Source of the DNA: Clostridiales bacterium
Lineage (GTDB): Bacteria > Bacillota > Clostridia > Lachnospirales > Lachnospiraceae
Assembly: GCA_012519695.1 (NCBI GenBank)
Contig: JAAYPT010000020.1
Coordinates: forward strand, 1-37,897
Length of the DNA: 37,897 nucleotides
Reading direction: 5' to 3'
Shown: piece by piece, positions 24,244 to 32,892 of the stretch
Layout of the letters: each line of letters starts with the position of its first letter
Position numbering within the stretch: the stretch's first letter is position 1
The notes under the pieces: model-generated
The model's input: only the letters and a program-made list of their open reading frames with translations
What the model was told of the DNA's origin: nothing
Database searches by the model: none
Made by a program: the position numbers and the translations under genes

Positions 24244-24682
24244 AAAGAGTATAGTTTGCAAGAAGGTCAATCTGCCATACAAGCAACAATACATTTTTTA
24301 CAATAAAATTTAGAACTACAATGGCAAGGGCAATCCATAGATATATGTCACGATAGTGTAGTCCGATTTTTAATTTATGTTTTGAAACACGTTCCACTGT
24401 CTGACTGATAAGAAACCATCCACCAAGAAGAAAGGCGTAAGGCACAATGGGATGACAGACAAAAGAATTCCATAAGTGTCCATGAAAAAAAGCAGAGATA
24501 GCACGAGTACCTCCACAACCGGGGCAATAGATACCAAAAAGCATGTGTATGAGACAAGGCCCATTTGCTTGAAAAAGTGAAGGGATTTTCTTCAAAAGTA
24601 TATAAATAATAAATAAAATGATGACAAAAAACCAGCCAATGTAAAAAAGGGCGGTTTCTTCCTTTTTTCGTTCACGTTTCAT
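24242..24682 (-). CDS. DUF2752 family membrane protein
   Basis: A 146-residue protein with three predicted membrane helices. The family signature is clear: CLIHMLFGIYCPGCGGTRA (about 43-61), with the CPGCGGTRA core, then SFVCHPIVPYAFL. DUF2752 proteins have no established biochemical role; the cysteines could bind metal or be redox-active. It is the only convincing reverse-strand gene of the window, with its own consensus promoter and AAAGGA eight bases before the ATG. Confidence 0.9.
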   Translation of the reverse strand: MKRERKKEETALFYIGWFFVIILFIIYILLKKIPSLFQANGPCLIHMLFGIYCPGCGGTRAISAFFHGHLWNSFVCHPIVPYAFLLGGWFLISQTVERVSKHKLKIGLHYRDIYLWIALAIVVLNFIVKNVLLLVWQIDLLANYTL

Positions 24683-24715
24683 ATAAATTTTCCTTTAATC
24701 GTTATTACCATTTGC

Positions 24716-24744
24716 AGTATAACGGTTCTTTTTTTATTTGTCAA
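24716..24744 (-). promoter_or_regulatory. Consensus promoter for the DUF2752 gene (reverse strand)
   Basis: Read on the reverse strand, TTGACA (24744-24739), a 17-base spacer and TATACT (24721-24716). Confidence 0.88.
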
Positions 24745-24755
24745 AAAGGTATTTC

Positions 24756-24784
24756 TTGAAACCGATTTCCAAATCCGCTATAAT
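24756..24784 (+). promoter_or_regulatory. Consensus promoter for tex
   Basis: TTGAAA (24756-24761), a 17-base spacer and TATAAT (24779-24784). It is divergent from the DUF2752 promoter, with 11 bases between the two -35 boxes. Confidence 0.9.
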
Positions 24785-24832
24785 GGGAAAAGAGTGCATT
24801 TGCATAGAATTGAAAAGCAAGGGAGAACTAGA

Positions 24833-27130
24833 ATGGATATAATTGCAAAACTGGCAGAAGAATTGAATATTCGTAAGAATCAGGCAGAAGCTGCCGTAAA
24901 ATTAATTGACGAAGGAAACACCATTCCTTTTATTTCCAGATATCGTAAAGAAGCTACTGGAGCATTAAACGATGAGGTGCTTCGTAATCTGTATGAAAGA
25001 CTGAACTATTTGCGTAACCTGGAAGAGAAAAAGGGACAGGTATTAGCAAGTATAGAAGAACAGGGAAAATTGACAGAAGAGCTGAAACATCAGATTTTAG
25101 CAGCAGAGACATTGGTGGTAGTAGAAGACTTGTATCGTCCATATCGACCAAAGCGTCGTACGCGTGCAACGATTGCCAAAGAAAAAGGATTAGAGCCGCT
25201 GGCAAATATAATTATGCAGCAGGAAACAGATAAGACATTAGAAGAAGAGGCGAAAGCATTCTTAAATCCGGAAAAAGAGGTAAACACAACACAGGATGCT
25301 ATTAATGGTGCCATGGACATTCTTGCGGAAAGTATTTCCGATGAAGCAGATTATCGAAAATATATCCGAAAAGTCACCATGGAAAGAGGGAAAATCACAT
25401 CCACAGCCAAAGATCCAAAAGCAGAATCTGTATACGAAATGTATTATGAATTTGAGGAAGGTCTTGCGAAACTGGCAGGACATCGAATACTTGCATTGAA
25501 TCGTGGTGAAGCAGAGAAAGTCCTTACTGTGAAAATCGAAGCTCCAACAGAAGATATTTTAAGATACTTAGAAAAGAAAGTCATTGAAAAGGACAACCCT
25601 AATACAACACCTGCTTTGAAGGCGGTAGTAGAAGACAGCTATAAACGTCTGATTGCGCCTGCCATTGAACGAGAGATTCGTAATGAATTAACAGAAAAGG
25701 CAGAAGATGGAGCAATTAAAGTATTTGGTAAGAACTTAGAGCAACTCTTAATGCAGCCACCAATTGCAGGAAAAGTAGTACTTGGATGGGACCCGGCATT
25801 CCGTACCGGATGTAAACTTGCGGTAGTAGATTCCACGGGAAAAGTATTAGATACCGTAGTCATTTACCCAACAGCTCCTCAGAATAAAGTAGAAGAGTCT
25901 AAAAAGATATTAAAACAGTTAATTCAAAAATATGATATATCCCTTATTTCGGTAGGAAATGGAACAGCATCCCGTGAATCCGAAATGGTAATTGTGGATT
26001 TGCTAAAAGAGATTCCAAAACCGGTACAGTATGTAATTGTAAACGAAGCAGGAGCTTCTGTGTATTCAGCAAGTAAGTTGGCAACAGAAGAGTTTCCTAA
26101 TTTTGATGTAGGACAAAGAAGTGCTGCATCCATTGCAAGACGTTTACAAGATCCATTAGCAGAGTTGGTAAAGATTGATCCAAAATCCATCGGAGTCGGA
26201 CAGTATCAGCATGATATGAACCAAAAGAAGTTAAGCGAGACATTAGGCGGTGTAGTAGAAGATTGCGTAAATAAGGTTGGTGTAGACCTTAACACAGCAT
26301 CTGCCTCTCTGTTAGAATACATTTCCGGAATCAGTAAAGTCATTGCAAAAAATATCGTAGCATATCGAGAAGAAAACGGACGATTCCTGACTCGTGCGCA
26401 ACTATTAAAAGTGGCAAAATTAGGTCCAAAGGCATACGAGCAGTGTGCAGGATTTATGCGAATTGCAGATGGTAAAAATCCACTAGACGGAACCAGTGTG
26501 CATCCGGAAAGTTATGATGCAACCAAGAAGTTGTTGGAAAAATTGGGCTACACCATGGAAGATGTTAAAAATCGTAATGTAGAGGGAATTTCTAAGAAAA
26601 TCGCAGATTATGATGCATTAGCAGAAGAATTAGGAATCGGTGCACTTACACTGGAGGATATTGTAAGAGAATTGGAAAAACCGGCGCGTGACCCTCGTGA
26701 AGACATGCCAAAACCGATTTTGCGAAGTGATGTGTTAGAAATCAAAGATTTAAAACCGGGTATGATTCTAAAAGGAACGGTTCGAAATGTAATTGACTTT
26801 GGTGCCTTTGTAGATATCGGAGTGCATCAGGATGGACTGGTACATCTTTCTGAAATCTGTGACCGTTTTATCAAGCATCCATTAGAGGCAGTCAGCGTAG
26901 GTGATATTGTAGACGTACAGGTGCTTTCCGTAGATGAGAAAAAGCAACGTATTCAGCTTACCATGAAAATCGGTGGTGGCAAGTCAGAGGCGCAGAAGAA
27001 AGAAGAACGCAAAGAAAAGCAAAAAACGACGAAGCCGACACAAAAGCCGAAAAACGGACAACGTAATCGTAGAAATAACGATAGAGTACGCAAAGGAAAT
27101 AATTTCTTTGATGGAATTATCATTGAGTAG
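24833..27130 (+). CDS. tex: Tex family transcription accessory / RNA-binding protein
   Basis: A 765-residue Tex protein (bacterial relative of the Spt6 core). Domains in order: helical N-terminal region (about 1-190, with PFISRYRKEATGALND), central part with the YqgF-like nuclease fold (about 320-450, with LGWDPAFRTGCKLAVVD in outline), helix-hairpin-helix pair (about 480-560, with VDLNTASASLLEYISGIS in outline), and an S1 RNA-binding domain (about 640-710, GMILKGTVRNVIDFGAFVDIG in outline). The tail is strongly basic and Gln/Asn-rich. Tex is implicated in RNA surveillance and transcription fidelity. The ATG at 24833 is preceded by AGGGAGAA; a 13-codon upstream extension has no such site. The riboflavin transporter promoter starts directly after its stop. 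Confidence 0.95.
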   Translation: MDIIAKLAEELNIRKNQAEAAVKLIDEGNTIPFISRYRKEATGALNDEVLRNLYERLNYLRNLEEKKGQVLASIEEQGKLTEELKHQILAAETLVVVEDLYRPYRPKRRTRATIAKEKGLEPLANIIMQQETDKTLEEEAKAFLNPEKEVNTTQDAINGAMDILAESISDEADYRKYIRKVTMERGKITSTAKDPKAESVYEMYYEFEEGLAKLAGHRILALNRGEAEKVLTVKIEAPTEDILRYLEKKVIEKDNPNTTPALKAVVEDSYKRLIAPAIEREIRNELTEKAEDGAIKVFGKNLEQLLMQPPIAGKVVLGWDPAFRTGCKLAVVDSTGKVLDTVVIYPTAPQNKVEESKKILKQLIQKYDISLISVGNGTASRESEMVIVDLLKEIPKPVQYVIVNEAGASVYSASKLATEEFPNFDVGQRSAASIARRLQDPLAELVKIDPKSIGVGQYQHDMNQKKLSETLGGVVEDCVNKVGVDLNTASASLLEYISGISKVIAKNIVAYREENGRFLTRAQLLKVAKLGPKAYEQCAGFMRIADGKNPLDGTSVHPESYDATKKLLEKLGYTMEDVKNRNVEGISKKIADYDALAEELGIGALTLEDIVRELEKPARDPREDMPKPILRSDVLEIKDLKPGMILKGTVRNVIDFGAFVDIGVHQDGLVHLSEICDRFIKHPLEAVSVGDIVDVQVLSVDEKKQRIQLTMKIGGGKSEAQKKEERKEKQKTTKPTQKPKNGQRNRRNNDRVRKGNNFFDGIIIE

Positions 27131-27159
27131 TTGACAGAATGAAAAAGTGCGAGTACAAT
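27131..27159 (+). promoter_or_regulatory. Promoter for the ribU riboswitch transcript
   Basis: Consensus TTGACA (27131-27136) starts immediately after the tex stop codon, with a 17-base spacer and TACAAT (27154-27159). Confidence 0.9.
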
Positions 27160-27183
27160 ACGTTTTAGAAAACAAAATAAAGT

Positions 27184-27317
27184 TCTTCAGGGCAGGGTGA
27201 CTTTTTAAAAGAATTCCCGACCGACGGTGATACCACAATGTGGGCAAGTCCGTGAGCCATAATGGTAGGATATTGGTGCGAATCCAAAACCGACAGTACA
27301 GTCTGGATGAGAGAAGA
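27184..27317 (+). ncRNA. FMN riboswitch (RFN element) controlling ribU
   Basis: Conserved RFN blocks appear in order: CTTCAGGGCAGGGTGA, CCCGACCGACGGTGAT, AAGTCCGTGAGC, CCGACAGTACAGTCTGGATG and the closing GAGAGAAG. One peripheral stem (CTTTTTAAAAG) is longer than usual, and CCAC-AAT-GTGG forms a small added hairpin. A terminator lies downstream, so FMN binding is expected to stop transcription. Confidence 0.95.
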
Positions 27318-27344
27318 AGTGATATAGAACGATATGTAGATACA

Positions 27345-27377
27345 AGCCCTGAGAAGATTAATTCTCAGGGCTTTTTG
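27345..27377 (+). terminator. Riboswitch-controlled terminator before ribU
   Basis: AGCCCTGAGAA (27345-27355) pairs perfectly with TTCTCAGGGCT (27362-27372), followed by T residues. Confidence 0.92.
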
Positions 27378-27413
27378 TATACACAAGTAATGGTAAGAAA
27401 AGGAGCGATAAAA

Positions 27414-28037
27414 ATGGATACTGTAAACACAACAACGGTAAGAAATGGGAAAAGAGTAAATGTTTGGAAGATGACAATGACAGCTATGTTGTCAGCAATT
27501 GCATTTATCTTAATGTTTTTAGATTTCTCTACACCATTTATGCCGAACTTTATAAAAATGGATTTGTCAGAACTTCCCGCATTAGTAGGAACTTTTGCAA
27601 TGGGACCCATTAGTGGAGTGGTAATTTGTCTCATTAAGAATTTGCTTCACTTATTTATGACAGATACCGCAGGAGTAGGAGAACTTTCTAACTTTATTTT
27701 AGGAGCAGCATTTGTACTTCCGGCAGGTTTGATTTACAAGAAATGGAAGGGAAAAAAGAGCGCAGTTTTCGGAGCATTACTGGGAGCACTTCTGATGGCA
27801 TTAATTAGTATCGTATCTAATTATTTTATTGTATATCCGGTGTATTACAATTTTCTCCCGAAGGAAACAATCTTAGCAGCATATCAGGCAATTTTTTCAG
27901 GAGTAGATAACATTCTGGAGTGTTTGATTATCTTTAATGCGCCATTTACCTTTGTAAAGGGATTGTTCAGTGTAATTATCACATTGGTGATTTACAAGCC
28001 GTTATCTCCATTTTTAAAAGGAAACTATAGAAAATAA
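27414..28037 (+). CDS. ribU: Riboflavin ECF transporter substrate-binding subunit
   Basis: A 207-residue, six-helix S-component of an energy-coupling factor transporter, which captures riboflavin for uptake with shared EcfA/EcfT subunits encoded elsewhere. RibU features are the N-terminal MTAMLSAIAFILMFLDFS in outline, KMDLSELPALVGTFAMGP, CLIKNLLHL and the loop with NYFIVYPVYY. The ATG at 27414 has AAGGAG upstream; longer in-frame starts lie inside the riboswitch and terminator and are rejected. Control by the FMN riboswitch supports riboflavin as substrate. Confidence 0.95.
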   Translation: MDTVNTTTVRNGKRVNVWKMTMTAMLSAIAFILMFLDFSTPFMPNFIKMDLSELPALVGTFAMGPISGVVICLIKNLLHLFMTDTAGVGELSNFILGAAFVLPAGLIYKKWKGKKSAVFGALLGALLMALISIVSNYFIVYPVYYNFLPKETILAAYQAIFSGVDNILECLIIFNAPFTFVKGLFSVIITLVIYKPLSPFLKGNYRK

Positions 28038-28065
28038 AAAGCAAAAATAAAAAGAGAATATAGAA

Positions 28066-28183
28066 ATCTTCAGGGCAGGGTGCAATTCCCTACCGGCGGT
28101 AAAGCCCGCGAGCACTAAGGTGCAGATTCGGTGAGCTACAAAGCAACTCCGAAGCCGACAGTATAGTCTGGATGAAAGAAGAT
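28066..28183 (+). ncRNA. FMN riboswitch (RFN element) controlling ribD-ribE-ribBA-ribH
   Basis: A canonical RFN aptamer: ATCTTCAGGGCAGGGTG, CCCTACCGGCGGTAAAGCCC, GCGAGC, GATTCGGTG, CCGAAGCCGACAGTA, AGTCTGGATGAAAGAAGAT. The two ends pair as the closing stem. A terminator hairpin follows 32 bases later, and ribU ends 28 bases before it, so this switch can also be reached by read-through from ribU. Confidence 0.96.
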
Positions 28184-28215
28184 GACAGGCATGAAAACTT
28201 ATGCGTGTTTTACTT

Positions 28216-28254
28216 ACCCTGAGATTTGGTTTTTACCGGTCTTAGGGTTTTTTT
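28216..28254 (+). terminator. Riboswitch-controlled terminator before ribD
   Basis: ACCCTGAGA (28216-28224) pairs with TCTTAGGGT (28240-28248), with one G-T wobble, followed by seven T residues (28248-28254). Confidence 0.88.
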
Positions 28255-28277
28255 ATGCAATAGCTAGGAGAATGAAA

Positions 28278-29393
28278 ATGCAGGAAAAAGAAAAATATAT
28301 GCAACGAGTGTTAGAACTTGCTGCACAAGGAATGGGAAAAACATCCCCCAACCCTATGGTGGGATGTGTGGTAGTAAAGAATGGAAAGGTGATTTCCGAA
28401 GGATTCCATGAACAATACGGTGGATTTCATGCAGAGCGAAACGCTTTGCTAAAATGTGGAACAGAAGCAGAAGGCGCAGACTTATATGTGAACTTAGAAC
28501 CCTGTTGTCATCAGGGAAAGACACCGCCATGTACAGACATTATTATAGAAAAAAAGATAAAGCGCGTATTTGTAGGGTGTCTGGATTCTAACCCATTAGT
28601 GGCAGGAAAAGGAATTAAAATTTTAGAAGAACATGGAATTGAAGTAGAAACCGGAATTTTAGAAAAAGAGTGCCGGGCACTCAACGAAGTGTTTTTTCAC
28701 TACATAGAGACTGGTATGCCGTTTGTGGCAATGAAATATGCCATGACATTAGATGGAAAAATTGCATGTGAAACGGGAGATTCCAAGTGGGTAACAGGAG
28801 AATGTGCCAGAAATAAAGTGCAGCAGTTGCGCAATCAATACCGTGGAATTATGGCAGGAATCGGAACCGTTCTGGCAGATAATCCGATGTTGAACTGTCG
28901 TATCCCACAGGGGAGAAATCCTATTCGTATTATCTGTGATTCACAGGTGCGAATACCGGAAAACAGTCAGATAGTAACAACTGCCCCAGAACAGGAAACC
29001 ATCCTGGCATATTGTCAGGGCGATTCAGAAAAAATAGAGCGATTAAAGCAACAGGGACTCCATATGTTACCTGTTTCCAAAAATAAACAAGGACAACTAA
29101 ATTTAAAAGAGCTGATGCAAAAATTAGCAGAGCAAAAAATAGACAGTATTTTATTAGAAGGTGGAGGAACCTTAAATGCCTCCATGTTATCAGAAGAGTT
29201 AGTACAAAGAGTATATGCATTTATTGCTCCTAAATTAGTAGCGGGAGCAACGGCAAAGTCCCCGATAGAAGGGAACGGAATAGAGAAAATGCAGGATGCG
29301 ATTAAGCTTCAAAATGTAGAAACCATGACATATGGGGAAGATATCTGCATTACAGGAAGGGTAGGTGAGAAAACGTGTTCACTGGAATTGTAG
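28278..29393 (+). CDS. ribD: Bifunctional riboflavin deaminase/reductase
   Basis: A 371-residue enzyme carrying out the second and third steps from GTP to riboflavin. The N-terminal cytidine-deaminase-like domain (about 1-145) has the zinc motifs HAERNAL and PCCHQGKTPPC. The C-terminal reductase domain (about 146-370) has MKYAMTLDGKIA, SKWVTGE, GIGTVLADNPML and LEGGGTLN. The ATG at 28278 has AGGAG seven bases upstream; an in-frame ATG at 28182 lies in the riboswitch and is rejected. Its last 19 bases overlap ribE. Confidence 0.96.
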   Translation: MQEKEKYMQRVLELAAQGMGKTSPNPMVGCVVVKNGKVISEGFHEQYGGFHAERNALLKCGTEAEGADLYVNLEPCCHQGKTPPCTDIIIEKKIKRVFVGCLDSNPLVAGKGIKILEEHGIEVETGILEKECRALNEVFFHYIETGMPFVAMKYAMTLDGKIACETGDSKWVTGECARNKVQQLRNQYRGIMAGIGTVLADNPMLNCRIPQGRNPIRIICDSQVRIPENSQIVTTAPEQETILAYCQGDSEKIERLKQQGLHMLPVSKNKQGQLNLKELMQKLAEQKIDSILLEGGGTLNASMLSEELVQRVYAFIAPKLVAGATAKSPIEGNGIEKMQDAIKLQNVETMTYGEDICITGRVGEKTCSLEL

Positions 29394-30022
29394 AAGAAAC
29401 AGGAACCATAGAGTCTATCCGAAAACAAGGTGTTTCGGCAATGATTCAGATTGGCTGTGACAAAGTGCTGGAAGGCACAAAGTTAGGAGATAGTATAGCA
29501 GTTAACGGTGTATGCCTTACTGTAGTAAAACTGGAAAAATATGGTTTTTGGGCAGATGTTATGACAGAAACCATGCACCGCAGTAGTTTATCCCAGATAA
29601 AGGCAAAAGACCATGTGAATTTGGAAAGAGCAATGGCGGCAGATGGAAGATTCGGAGGACATATCGTTTCCGGACATATTGATGGAACCGGAAGTATTGT
29701 TCAAATTCGTCCGGAAGAAAATGCAGTTTGGTACACCATAGAAGCGACACCGGAAGTATTACGCTACATCGTGGAAAAAGGCTCCATTGCCATAGATGGT
29801 ATCAGTCTTACCGTAGCGAAGGTATCAGAAAAAAACTTTCAGGTATCCATTATTCCACATACCAGACAAGAAACCACATTGTCAGAAAAACAGATAGGAA
29901 ATATCGTAAATTTAGAATGTGACATCATAGGAAAATATGTAGAACGCTTTGTGGGTGGAGCCAAGAAACAGCAAGAAAGTAAAGTCACAGAAGAATTTTT
30001 ACAAAAATATGGATTTTGTTAA
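29375..30022 (+). CDS. ribE: Riboflavin synthase
   Basis: A 215-residue synthase that dismutates two 6,7-dimethyl-8-ribityllumazine molecules into riboflavin. Two lumazine-binding repeats are visible: MFTGIVEETG with GVCLTV (about 1-95), and GHIVSGHIDGTG with IDGISLTV (about 97-195). It starts with GTG at 29375, inside the ribD end; AGGTGAG lies upstream and the MFTGIVEE start is invariant in this family, so the GTG start is secure. Confidence 0.96.
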   Translation: MFTGIVEETGTIESIRKQGVSAMIQIGCDKVLEGTKLGDSIAVNGVCLTVVKLEKYGFWADVMTETMHRSSLSQIKAKDHVNLERAMAADGRFGGHIVSGHIDGTGSIVQIRPEENAVWYTIEATPEVLRYIVEKGSIAIDGISLTVAKVSEKNFQVSIIPHTRQETTLSEKQIGNIVNLECDIIGKYVERFVGGAKKQQESKVTEEFLQKYGFC

Positions 30023-30046
30023 TGTTATTCGTCAGGAGGAGAAAAA

Positions 30047-31249
30047 ATGAAGAACACAACAGATAGTATTGAACAGGCATTGGAAGATATTCGCCAGGGA
30101 AAAATTGTTATGGTCATTGATGACCCGGACAGAGAAAACGAAGGAGATTTTATTTGTGCAGCAGAATTTGCCACACCGGAAAATGTAAATTTTATGGCAA
30201 CGCATGGAAAAGGCTTGATTTGTATGCCTATGAGTAAAGAATTGTGTCAGCAGCTGGGATTAAAACAGATGGTAGAACAGAACACAGATAATCATCAGAC
30301 GGCATTTACCATATCCATTGATGAAGTAGATACAGACACGGGAATTTCAGCTTATGAACGTTCCAAGACAGCGTTAGCTACGGTAAAAGAGGGAGCAAAA
30401 CCGGAGGATTTTCGCAGACCGGGGCACATGTTTCCATTAGAAGCCAGAGAAGGCGGTGTGTTGAAAAGAACAGGACACACAGAAGCAACGGTAGATTTGG
30501 CAGTACTTGCAGGATTAAAACCTTGTGGACTTTGTTGCGAAATCATGAGAGAAGACGGAACCATGATGCGCACCACAGAATTATTGCAGTTGGCAGAAAA
30601 GTTCGGCTTAACCGTGATTACCATTGCAGATTTAGTTCGCTATCGTATGGAACGCGACAGCTTAGTGCGATGCGAGGCTCATGCAAAGCTTCCGACAAAA
30701 TATGGAGAATTTGAAATATACGGATATGAAAATAAGTTAAATGGAGAGCATCATGTAGCACTGGTTATGGGAGATATTTCAGACGGAGCACCGGTACTTT
30801 GCCGTGTACATTCCGAGTGCCTTACCGGAGATGTTTTCGGTTCAGGAAGATGTGATTGCGGAGAACAGTTAGATACAGCCATGAAGGTTATTGCAAAAGA
30901 AGGAAGAGGCATATTGCTTTATATGCGACAGGAAGGAAGAGGAATCGGACTGATTAACAAGCTAAAAGCATATGAACTTCAGGAGCAAGGTTTAGATACC
31001 GTAGAGGCAAATATCCGTTTGGGATTTGCTCCGGATCTTCGCGACTATGGCATCGGAGCACAGATATTAAATGATTTAGGAGCACATAAGTTGCGTCTTT
31101 TGACCAATAACCCGAAAAAAATCAGTGGCTTATCCGGCTATGGGATTACCATAGAAGAACGAGTGCCGATTCAGATGCCTGCGAAGAAAACAGATTTATT
31201 TTATCTAAAGACCAAACAAGATAAAATGCAGCATATGACTACATATTAG
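30047..31249 (+). CDS. ribBA: Bifunctional DHBP synthase / GTP cyclohydrolase II
   Basis: A 400-residue fusion supplying both branches of riboflavin synthesis. The N-terminal DHBP synthase domain (about 1-200) has [21 protein letters not shown] and [10 protein letters not shown]. The C-terminal GTP cyclohydrolase II domain (about 205-395) has the zinc cysteines in [19 protein letters not shown] and the catalytic [18 protein letters not shown] precedes the ATG. An 80-base gap separates it from ribH. Confidence 0.97.
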   Translation: MKNTTDSIEQALEDIRQGKIVMVIDDPDRENEGDFICAAEFATPENVNFMATHGKGLICMPMSKELCQQLGLKQMVEQNTDNHQTAFTISIDEVDTDTGISAYERSKTALATVKEGAKPEDFRRPGHMFPLEAREGGVLKRTGHTEATVDLAVLAGLKPCGLCCEIMREDGTMMRTTELLQLAEKFGLTVITIADLVRYRMERDSLVRCEAHAKLPTKYGEFEIYGYENKLNGEHHVALVMGDISDGAPVLCRVHSECLTGDVFGSGRCDCGEQLDTAMKVIAKEGRGILLYMRQEGRGIGLINKLKAYELQEQGLDTVEANIRLGFAPDLRDYGIGAQILNDLGAHKLRLLTNNPKKISGLSGYGITIEERVPIQMPAKKTDLFYLKTKQDKMQHMTTY

Positions 31250-31256
31250 AAAACAA

Positions 31257-31272
31257 TGTGAAAAAAATCACA
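31257..31272 (+). promoter_or_regulatory. CRP/FNR-like palindrome between ribBA and ribH
   Basis: TGTGA-N6-TCACA is a perfect match to the CRP/FNR-type half-site arrangement. It is followed by a weak hairpin, AAGTAC-AAAA-GTATTT, with T residues (31273-31291). The A-only centre and lack of a nearby promoter make regulation uncertain. Confidence 0.3.
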
Positions 31273-31329
31273 AAGTACAAAAGTATTTTTTAATAAAAAG
31301 CAAGATAAAAAAAGAAAAGAGGAAGAAAA

Positions 31330-31791
31330 ATGAAAGTATTAGAAGGAAATGTAGTAGCACAGGGAATCAAAGTAGGAATTGTAGCAGCAAGATTTAACGA
31401 ATTTATTGTATCAAAATTAATCGGCGGAGCACAGGATGCCTTAGTTCGCCATGGAGTTTCCGATGATGATATTACCTTAGCATGGGTACCGGGAGCATTT
31501 GAAATTCCGGTAATTGCTCAGAAGATGGCAGAAAGCGGAAAATATGATGCCATTGTTTGTGTGGGAGCAGTAATCAAAGGCTCTACCAGCCATTATGATT
31601 ATGTGTGTGCAGAAGTCAGCAAAGGAATTGCAACCGTAGGATTAAAAACAGAAGTACCGGTAACCTTTGGAGTACTGACTACGGATAATATTGAGCAGGC
31701 AATCGAACGTGCAGGTACAAAAGCAGGAAACAAGGGATACGATGCAGCATGCACCGCAATAGAAATGGTAAATTTAATCAAGAATATGTAA
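31330..31791 (+). CDS. ribH: 6,7-dimethyl-8-ribityllumazine synthase
   Basis: A 153-residue lumazine synthase, joining the ribityl pyrimidine and dihydroxybutanone phosphate; family members form icosahedral or pentameric assemblies. Motifs are [39 protein letters not shown] and [19 protein letters not shown] precedes the ATG. It is the last gene of the riboswitch operon and is followed by a strong terminator. Confidence 0.97.
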   Translation: MKVLEGNVVAQGIKVGIVAARFNEFIVSKLIGGAQDALVRHGVSDDDITLAWVPGAFEIPVIAQKMAESGKYDAIVCVGAVIKGSTSHYDYVCAEVSKGIATVGLKTEVPVTFGVLTTDNIEQAIERAGTKAGNKGYDAACTAIEMVNLIKNM

Positions 31792-31822
31792 AAAGTAAAA
31801 TAGAAAAATAAGTTTAACAGAA

Positions 31823-31867
31823 AGTCTGACTATGAAACAGAAAAGATGTTTGATAGTCGGGCTTTTT
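31823..31867 (+). terminator. Rho-independent terminator after ribH
   Basis: AGTCTGACTATGAAACA (31823-31839) pairs with TGTTTGATAGTCGGGCT (31847-31863), with one mismatch and two G-T pairs, followed by a T-run. Confidence 0.92.
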
Positions 31868-31891
31868 GTGTTGGGGACTTTTAATCTTCCG

Positions 31892-31920
31892 TTGACCTAT
31901 TTTTGTAAAAAGGTTATACT
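31892..31920 (+). promoter_or_regulatory. Sigma-A promoter for the YcxB-like/tsaE-tsaB-rimI unit
   Basis: TTGACC (31892-31897), a 17-base spacer and TATACT (31915-31920). Confidence 0.9.
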
Positions 31921-31953
31921 ATATGCGAAGAAAATAGAAATGGAGAAATACAG

Positions 31954-32451
31954 ATGAGCACAGAATTTGATGTGACAATTACTTGGAAAGATATGTACCG
32001 ATTTAATCTGTATCATGCTTACCATGGATTTCAGGGAATATTTGCAACGGTAATAGGAATTTTGGTACTGGTAGTGGCAGGTTTAACAGCAGGAAAAGTA
32101 GATACCATGTATACTGTGTTGTATGCAGTTTTCGGAGTAGTATTTTTGGTATATGTACCGGGAAGTTTATACATCCGTTCCAAACAGCAGATATTGTTAT
32201 CCGATGTGCTGAAACAGGCACTTCATTATAAAGTTGACGAAGAAGGCATACATGTATCTCAAAATGATCAGACAGCAGACCTTTTGTGGAATCAGATTTA
32301 TAAAATTGTTTCAACAAAAAGTAACTTGCTTATTTACAGTAGCAGAGTAAATGCCTATGTGATTCCAAGAGATGTAATAGGCGCAGAATATGAAACAGTA
32401 GCAAGTCTTGCAAAAGACCATTTAGAAAAATATCGTCTGAAGTTAAAATAG
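31954..32451 (+). CDS. YcxB-like membrane protein
   Basis: A 165-residue protein with two adjacent membrane helices (about 30-50 and 55-75) followed by a small beta-rich cytoplasmic domain (about 85-160) of the YcxB type: EEGIHVSQNDQTADLLWNQI in outline, where the Trp and following IYKIVST are typical, and YVIPRDVIG near the end. The function of this family is unknown. It is the first gene of a unit continuing ten bases later with tsaE. The promoter is 34 bases upstream. Confidence 0.78.
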   Translation: MSTEFDVTITWKDMYRFNLYHAYHGFQGIFATVIGILVLVVAGLTAGKVDTMYTVLYAVFGVVFLVYVPGSLYIRSKQQILLSDVLKQALHYKVDEEGIHVSQNDQTADLLWNQIYKIVSTKSNLLIYSSRVNAYVIPRDVIGAEYETVASLAKDHLEKYRLKLK

Positions 32452-32460
32452 GAGAAATAT

Positions 32461-32892
32461 ATGATAAAAGAAACATTTTCCCCGGAAGAAACATTTTTGT
32501 TTGGAAAAGAATTAGGTGAAATTGCAAAACCGGGAGAAGTATATACACTAATAGGAGACTTAGGTGTAGGAAAAACAGTACTAACTCAGGGAATTGCAAA
32601 GGGACTGGATATCGACGAACCAATTAACAGTCCGACCTTTACAATTGTTCAAGTATACGAGGAGGGCAGAATGCCCTTTTATCATTTTGATGTATATCGA
32701 ATTGGCGATATTGAAGAAATGGATGAGATTGGTTACGAAGACTATTTTTACGGTCAGGGACTTACCATGATTGAATGGGCAAATCTAATAGAAGAAATTT
32801 TGCCGGATCATTATAAAGAGATAAAAATAGAAAAAGACTTAGAAAAAGGTTTTGATTATCGTAGAATTACAATAAATGAGGTAGAAAAATGA
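32461..32892 (+). CDS. tsaE: tRNA t6A biosynthesis ATPase TsaE
   Basis: A 143-residue P-loop protein needed with TsaB and TsaD for N6-threonylcarbamoylation of A37 in ANN-decoding tRNAs. The Walker A motif is GDLGVGKT (about 33-40); other family landmarks are SPTFTIVQ, FYHFDVYR and MIEWANL. GGAGAA precedes the ATG, and the stop overlaps the tsaB start as ATGA. Confidence 0.96.
   Translation: MIKETFSPEETFLFGKELGEIAKPGEVYTLIGDLGVGKTVLTQGIAKGLDIDEPINSPTFTIVQVYEEGRMPFYHFDVYRIGDIEEMDEIGYEDYFYGQGLTMIEWANLIEEILPDHYKEIKIEKDLEKGFDYRRITINEVEK

Noticed and set aside
27240-27413. Longer ribU reading frame starting upstream
   Set aside because: It would run through the FMN riboswitch and its terminator; the ATG at 27414 has an AAGGAG site.
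28182-28277. Longer ribD reading frame starting at 28182
   Set aside because: It lies in the riboswitch end and terminator; AGGAG supports 28278.
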